From Stictocephala bisonia (Eukaryota; Arthropoda; Insecta; Hemiptera; Membracidae): a stretch of 64,000 nt of DNA. The stretch is from assembly GCA_035578905.1 (NCBI GenBank), contig JAQJVL010000327.1:691001-755000 (forward strand), read 5' to 3'. The notes below the pieces were generated by a model. The model saw only the letters and a list, made by a program, of their open reading frames with translations. It did no database searches and was not told the DNA's origin. Positions 59,681-64,000 of the stretch are shown one piece after another. Position 1 is the stretch's first letter. The number at the start of each line of letters is the position of its first letter. A program made the position numbers and the translations under genes.

Positions 59681-60540
59681 TGGATAATGAATCAAAATGA
59701 ACCTAATGAATTATCATCATAACTACAGAACAAAAGTTATAAAAGTTCAAATAATGTATTTTTTTTTTTACAAAATTTAAAACCTTTCAAAATATTATAT
59801 TTATTGCGTTTTTTAAGTATTTGTTTAGTATGAATACAACCCATACGAATACAACAAATTAGAATATTGAAGAATTTTATGACATTTTCCATTTTGTTTT
59901 GTAACTGAAGAAATGTTCATTAGAATGTAGGGCAAGAGGGGGTGCTGGGGAGACTGCTAGAGGCGGTTCAGTCTGCTTTACCCTGCGACACTGATTGGAT
60001 AAAAATCAATGTCCATAGTTCTATTTTAAGAAAAGCGTTTTCAAGTCCGTAAATTTATATAACTGTATTAAAGATGTTTTTATTCCAGCTTTCTTGAATA
60101 TTTTTTAAATCAATTTCAAGATTTTTGAACATAATTTGCTTTTCTGTTGATAATTTAATTTCTAAGAGAATGTTGTTTTATACTGTAGGATCATGTAGCG
60201 TTATCTAATTCAATTGTATTAGTAGTTTAAATTTAATAGGTTATTTATTCTCATTGAGATATAGTATTACTTCTGAAAAGCCTACTTTTAATCAATCGTT
60301 TTCGATGTCATATTTCAAATTGTTTTAGTGAACTCTAATTGGTTGAAGTTATTTCACTTTTTAGTTTTAGTTTTATAAATTAAAACATCAACTTATTCGA
60401 ACATTTTTATGTAAGTATTATAATGGGTATTAAATGGTATTGTCAAATTTTTTTTATTAATTATATTATTTGAAATGTATATGGTGAGCGTATTTTGACT
60501 ATTTTTTTTTTTTATTTACAGTTTATTATTACGTGTGACA
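59681..60540. other. AT-rich spacer
   Basis: A GC-richer patch lies at 59930-60000. No gene is visible. Confidence 0.4.
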
Positions 60541-61160
60541 TAATACTTTCAGCAAGAATATACACATTGGCACCAATATTGGACACATTTAATCCAATAG
60601 TTCAGTACAAAGTTATCCAGATATGAATAGTCAAATGTAGAAAATATTGGATCCATATAAAGTTCTGTGGCAATGTCACAAAAATGCTTTCAACAAGAAC
60701 ATACTCATTGGCATCAATATTGGACACATTCAATACCAATAGTTCAGTACAAAGTTATCCAGATATGAATAGTCAAACGTAGTAAATATTGGATCCATAT
60801 AAAGATCTGTGGCCATGTCACAAAAATGCTTTCAACAAGAACATACTCATTGGCATCAATATTGGACACATTCAATACCAATAGTTCAGTACTAAGCTAT
60901 CCAGATATGAATAGTCAAATGTAGTAAATATTGGATCCATATAAAGTTCTGTGTCCATGTCACAAAAATGATTTTAACAAGAAGAGACTCATTGGCATCA
61001 ATATTGGACACATTCAATACCAATAGTTCAGTACAAAGTTATCCAGAGGTGAATAGTCAAATGTAGTAGATATTGGATCCATATAAAGTTCTGTGTCCAT
61101 GTCACAAAAATGCTTTTAACAAGAACAGACACATTGGCACCAATATTGGACACATTCTTT
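60541..61160. repeat. 142-bp tandem repeat, about 4.4 copies
   Basis: Units are spaced 141-142 bp (CAACAAGAACA-type landmark at 60550, 60691, 60833, 60975 and 61117). They contain TTGGCATCAATATTGGACAC, GTTCAGTACAAAGTTATCCA and GGATCCATATAAAGTTCTGT. Copies are very similar; the first and last are partial. Confidence 0.95.
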
Positions 61161-62739
61161 CCATTTATGTATTAATTTATTATTGAACATTTGTTTGTTT
61201 ATCGTTACTGGAGTCATGAATCACACTGTGTGTCATTGCTGTTCGGTAAGTTATAAATTTTATTAATATTTACCAGGTTTTCCTCAATATTAGATTTTAA
61301 TTCTCCACAATGCGTTAGCATAGAGAAAGTAATGAGTTGGTCTATAAATCCATTTTTGGGTTCCCTGAACCCAAAAAAAGTGTTTTTTTTCGAAAATAAT
61401 ATTTGGTGTCTGTCCATATGTGTGTATGTGAAGTACGTTGGAGACAAAACGGATGGATACATTTTTATGAAGTTCGGTATGTAACCAATATCTATGGACT
61501 ATTTTTTTTACTTTTTTTAAATTTAATTTTTTTTACTTTTACACGCAAAACATACAAAAATGGAATTTTCTCAAAAACTGCTTTTGACTAGTCTTTGAGT
61601 TATGGCAAAAAATTATTTGAAATCAAACTGGTAGTTTTCAAAGTTTTGATTTTTGTGTGTTTAATATGGGGGAAAGTTTGTGGCAACTGTTTGGAAATAT
61701 TTATTTATTTGTTGCTAATAATTAATTAAGCATTTGTCAATTAATTTTACGTATCTTTGTGGTCTACAGGGTCCAAAATAAAAGGGGGGTTCCACATTGT
61801 GTCTAGTAACTGTTAATAGTAATTCACTCTAGTTAATTATATTAATTATTAGATATTTATATTACTTGATTGACAATATTTATACTTGTCAATCAAGTAT
61901 ATTAATACTTGATATTAAACCACTATTATTTAGAAAAATTAATTTCATCACAGTCGAATTAGTGTTGACATATTATCTGTCACTGCTTTAACACTGTCAC
62001 TTCCACTGTGGGCTGAACACCAAAAAACAAAGTTGCACTGAACTGAACCTGATTAGTTGGCTGAGAGGTGTCTTTATGTAAAACGTCCAGCAGATAAGCA
62101 ACATATTGAAATTGGTGTTTTATGTAGGTATAGCAAAGGTTTTCCAAAACAATAAGTTTACGCGAAAAGCACTTAACATAATATTAAATGCAAGTGCGTT
62201 GTCCGGAGGGATATGACGTTATCGCAAGATAATGGCATCAAGCAATATTGGCGTGGCTGTTCCTTGGTTGGATGACCAGTGAAGGAAACCCTTCCTTGCA
62301 CGCAGCCCTCTGTCTGGTGATTGGTGCTGTTTAAAACGTCACCCTTACCCGTTACCCCTCTAACCAGATTAAGTGTTAGAAGGATTCTTAGCCCTAACTT
62401 TACATGGTAAAATAAGACATCCCTTATTGAAAATCCTATTTATTAGGGGATATTGAATTACATCGATTTGCTATTAACTTAATAATTTAAATGCTAGTTT
62501 ATAGAAACTATACGTTATAAATTAATTGCATGATCAACGATATTTGTGAAAGAAATATTGAAAATATCCGAAAACAATATTTACTGTTGTCCAAATATTA
62601 AAAAGAAGTAAAATAATGTGTTATCTCTTTTTACTGTGCGTATTTTACAATGGAAATAGAGTAATTGAGGATGGGCTGCTCTATCAGAAGACTAATTGAG
62701 CTTCTATATTTAATATCTCTATGTAGTTCCATTAACTGG
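61161..62739. other. AT-rich spacer with a strong hairpin
   Basis: TACTTGATTGACAA (61863-61876) pairs perfectly with TTGTCAATCAAGTA (61886-61899) across 9 nt. A patch at 61330-61680 (GGTGTCTGTCC, AAAACTGCTTTTGACTAGTC) may be an old repeat. 62220-62350 is GC-richer (GGCGTGGCTGTTCCTTGGTT) and could be a 5S-like or repeat fragment. Neither is firmly identified. Confidence 0.45.
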
Positions 62740-62895
62740 AATTGCTCGGGTCACAAATGCAACAAAGTGCATCACATAGAGCTCGACTGCAATAAAGTGT
62801 AGTGGACCTATATGTCCATGTAATTAAATGCACTGCAGTAACTGGTATGTGACGTCAGAGTCAGCAGCCACGCCCCTGCAAGTATTTATAGAACC
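62740..62895 (+). promoter_or_regulatory. Promoter- or enhancer-like motif cluster
   Basis: In 41 bp the plus strand has a perfect CRE palindrome TGACGTCA (62850-62857), CAGAGTCAGCAG, a Sp/KLF-type CCACGCCCC (62868-62876) and a TATA-like TATTTATA (62883-62890). Upstream are palindrome-rich words (GGACCTATATGTCC). The order and spacing resemble a compact TATA promoter facing right, but no convincing first exon follows within the window, so an enhancer or chance cluster remains possible. Confidence 0.4.
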
Positions 62896-63142
62896 ATATG
62901 TATGTATATATACAAAACACATCATTTTTAACAATTAATACTCATGTATTGTAAGCATAACATCTTTTATTATTATTTTGTTTGTTATACTAGTATGTTT
63001 TGTGATGCTTTTTCTCTGTACTGAATAAACTGTTAACAATTTTTTTTACTAAGTTATAAAACCAAATTTATGAAAGAAATAGTTTTTCATAAACAATTAT
63101 TAAGTTTTCTAGCTAATAGCAAGTAGTATGTGCCGACTTGAG
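62896..63142. other. AT-rich spacer
   Basis: Nothing recognisable. Confidence 0.4.
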
Positions 63143-63212
63143 TTGGCCAACAGCTTCACGTAAAATCCAAACCACGAAGTATTGGTCTGATTTTTAACTG
63201 ATTGAAAAGTGC
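63143..63212 (-). mobile_element. SINE-B internal fragment
   Basis: CAGCTTCACGTAAAATCCAA, ACCACGAAGTATTGGTCTGA and TTTTTAACTGATTGAAAAGT match the central SINE-B body in order. Both ends are missing. Confidence 0.6.
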
Positions 63213-63400
63213 ATCGTATACTACGTGGATCCCATACGGGCCCTGGCTAGGCGATGCGCGGACGTCTACTTGCCATTCGGAGTAGTGGGGGTAGACGAGG
63301 AGTTGATGCCTGTCCCTCCACTGCTATGGCTCCAACTCCGTAACTGGCCTTCCCCTACCACGCACCTCAAGGCCCGTATGAGATCTCACGCAGTACAGAC
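63213..63400. mobile_element. Small GC-rich inverted-repeat element
   Basis: ATCCCATACGGGCC (63229-63242) and GGCCCGTATGAGAT (63371-63384) are inverted repeats at 13 of 14 positions. Pairing extends outward with an indel (TACTACGTGG versus CTCACGCAGTA). The enclosed ~130 bp is GC-rich. A 66-codon frame (63225-63425) spans it but has no recognised domain and contains the repeats themselves. Confidence 0.5.
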
Positions 63401-63620
63401 TCTTACTATATGGGATTCCATATAAGATATCATCTGGCCCCACTTAACGTATTACAAACCCTTTAGGGAAAGGGTGTGAGCGTCGTATTAGCTGAGGAGC
63501 ATTTAACTATCTGCGGGAAGGCCAGGACACTTGTTGTAATGGTTCACTGTAAGCTGTCATCACGTGATACTATTCAGCGTGGCATTGGTAGGTTGAGGTG
63601 TTCACACGGATTGAGAAGAA
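63401..63620. other. Spacer, moderately GC-rich
   Basis: No gene or repeat is recognised. Confidence 0.4.
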
Positions 63621-63786
63621 GGATCTTTTCCGTTAATTCACTACCATTTTCATAATTTAGGTTAACCTAACATAACAAAAGAAAATCTAACAAAACCTAA
63701 CCGAATATAACATAATCAAACCTAACATATCATATACAAACCTAACATAACCAAAATAGTGGTTGTGAACTAAGGGAAATTGTTCC
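63621..63786 (-). mobile_element. TTAGG-core MITE, short form
   Basis: The left end is GGATCTTTTCCGTTAATTCA. The right end, reverse-complemented, is GGAACAATTTCCCTTAGTTC. The interior is CCTAACATAAC-type DNA. AGAAGAA flanks both sides (63614-63620 and 63787-63793), a probable remnant of an 8-bp duplication. It has the same short layout as the copy at 4939-5114 in the opposite orientation. Confidence 0.82.
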
Positions 63787-64000
63787 AGAAGAATACTACC
63801 AGAAAAGGTTGAGCTTTGGCTCATGCGTCACTAAATCTAGGAGCAGTTATTATATCCTGTCTCTATATACGACATCCCTAAGCAGGTTGCTCGGAGAGTA
63901 CTGTAGAAACCCCTCAAACTCAAGATTTTGCTTTATGGTATCCTGAGGCAACAAGATCATGAATCAAAATAGTGAAAAAAATGTTTCCAATTAATTAAGT
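63787..64000. other. Spacer to window end
   Basis: Nothing recognisable. Confidence 0.4.

Overview
This window is eukaryotic, AT-rich, gene-poor nuclear DNA, most likely from an insect. The evidence is TTAGG/CCTAA telomere-type repeats (an interstitial run near 47.27-47.31 kb and TTAGG-like cores in a MITE family), several tRNA-derived SINE families, decayed non-LTR retrotransposon ends, a piggyBac-like element with TTAA ends, and very large micro- and minisatellites. I cannot fix the order. No intact protein-coding gene can be supported. Nearly all open frames are either too short or lie in stop-free satellite DNA. The window reads as a gene desert or a very long intron. I saw no rRNA gene, functional tRNA gene or CRISPR array.

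Layout. 0-5 kb: mostly featureless AT-rich DNA with a double hairpin at 3.0-3.1 kb. 5.2-22.1 kb: an old tandem segmental duplication, unit A about 5.19-13.72 kb and unit B about 14.49-22.14 kb. Islands of strong similarity stand in the same order inside unalignable DNA. Both units hold an array of ~185-bp repeats built around an inverted repeat (6.78-7.45 and 16.01-16.85 kb). Unit A also carries a 7-bp microsatellite (12.5-13.0 kb) that B lacks. 22.65-23.58 kb: 58-bp minisatellite. 25-29 kb: SINEs. 30.7-32.65 kb: ~141-bp satellite. 34.93-35.82 kb: non-autonomous piggyBac-like element. 37.2-39.99 kb: 36-bp minisatellite. 40-47 kb: SINEs, nested insertions, and a TIR element enclosing (CCTAA)n. 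47.8-57.6 kb: a second locally duplicated block set (C, D, E), interrupted by a retrotransposon remnant whose 3' UTR holds a ~670-bp alternating purine-pyrimidine tract. 58.7-64 kb: more SINEs, a 142-bp tandem repeat, a promoter-like GC patch and another MITE.

The most interesting signals are not genes. They are (1) the hairpin-unit arrays, in which several stem substitutions keep G-U pairing; (2) the duplicated conserved islands, which look like duplicated non-coding elements; (3) a MITE family with 8-bp target duplications and TTAGG-like cores, plus an unrelated TIR element enclosing telomere repeats; and (4) a SINE family whose 3' body is joined to two different tRNA-like heads. All comparisons were made by eye; no alignment, folding or database search was run.
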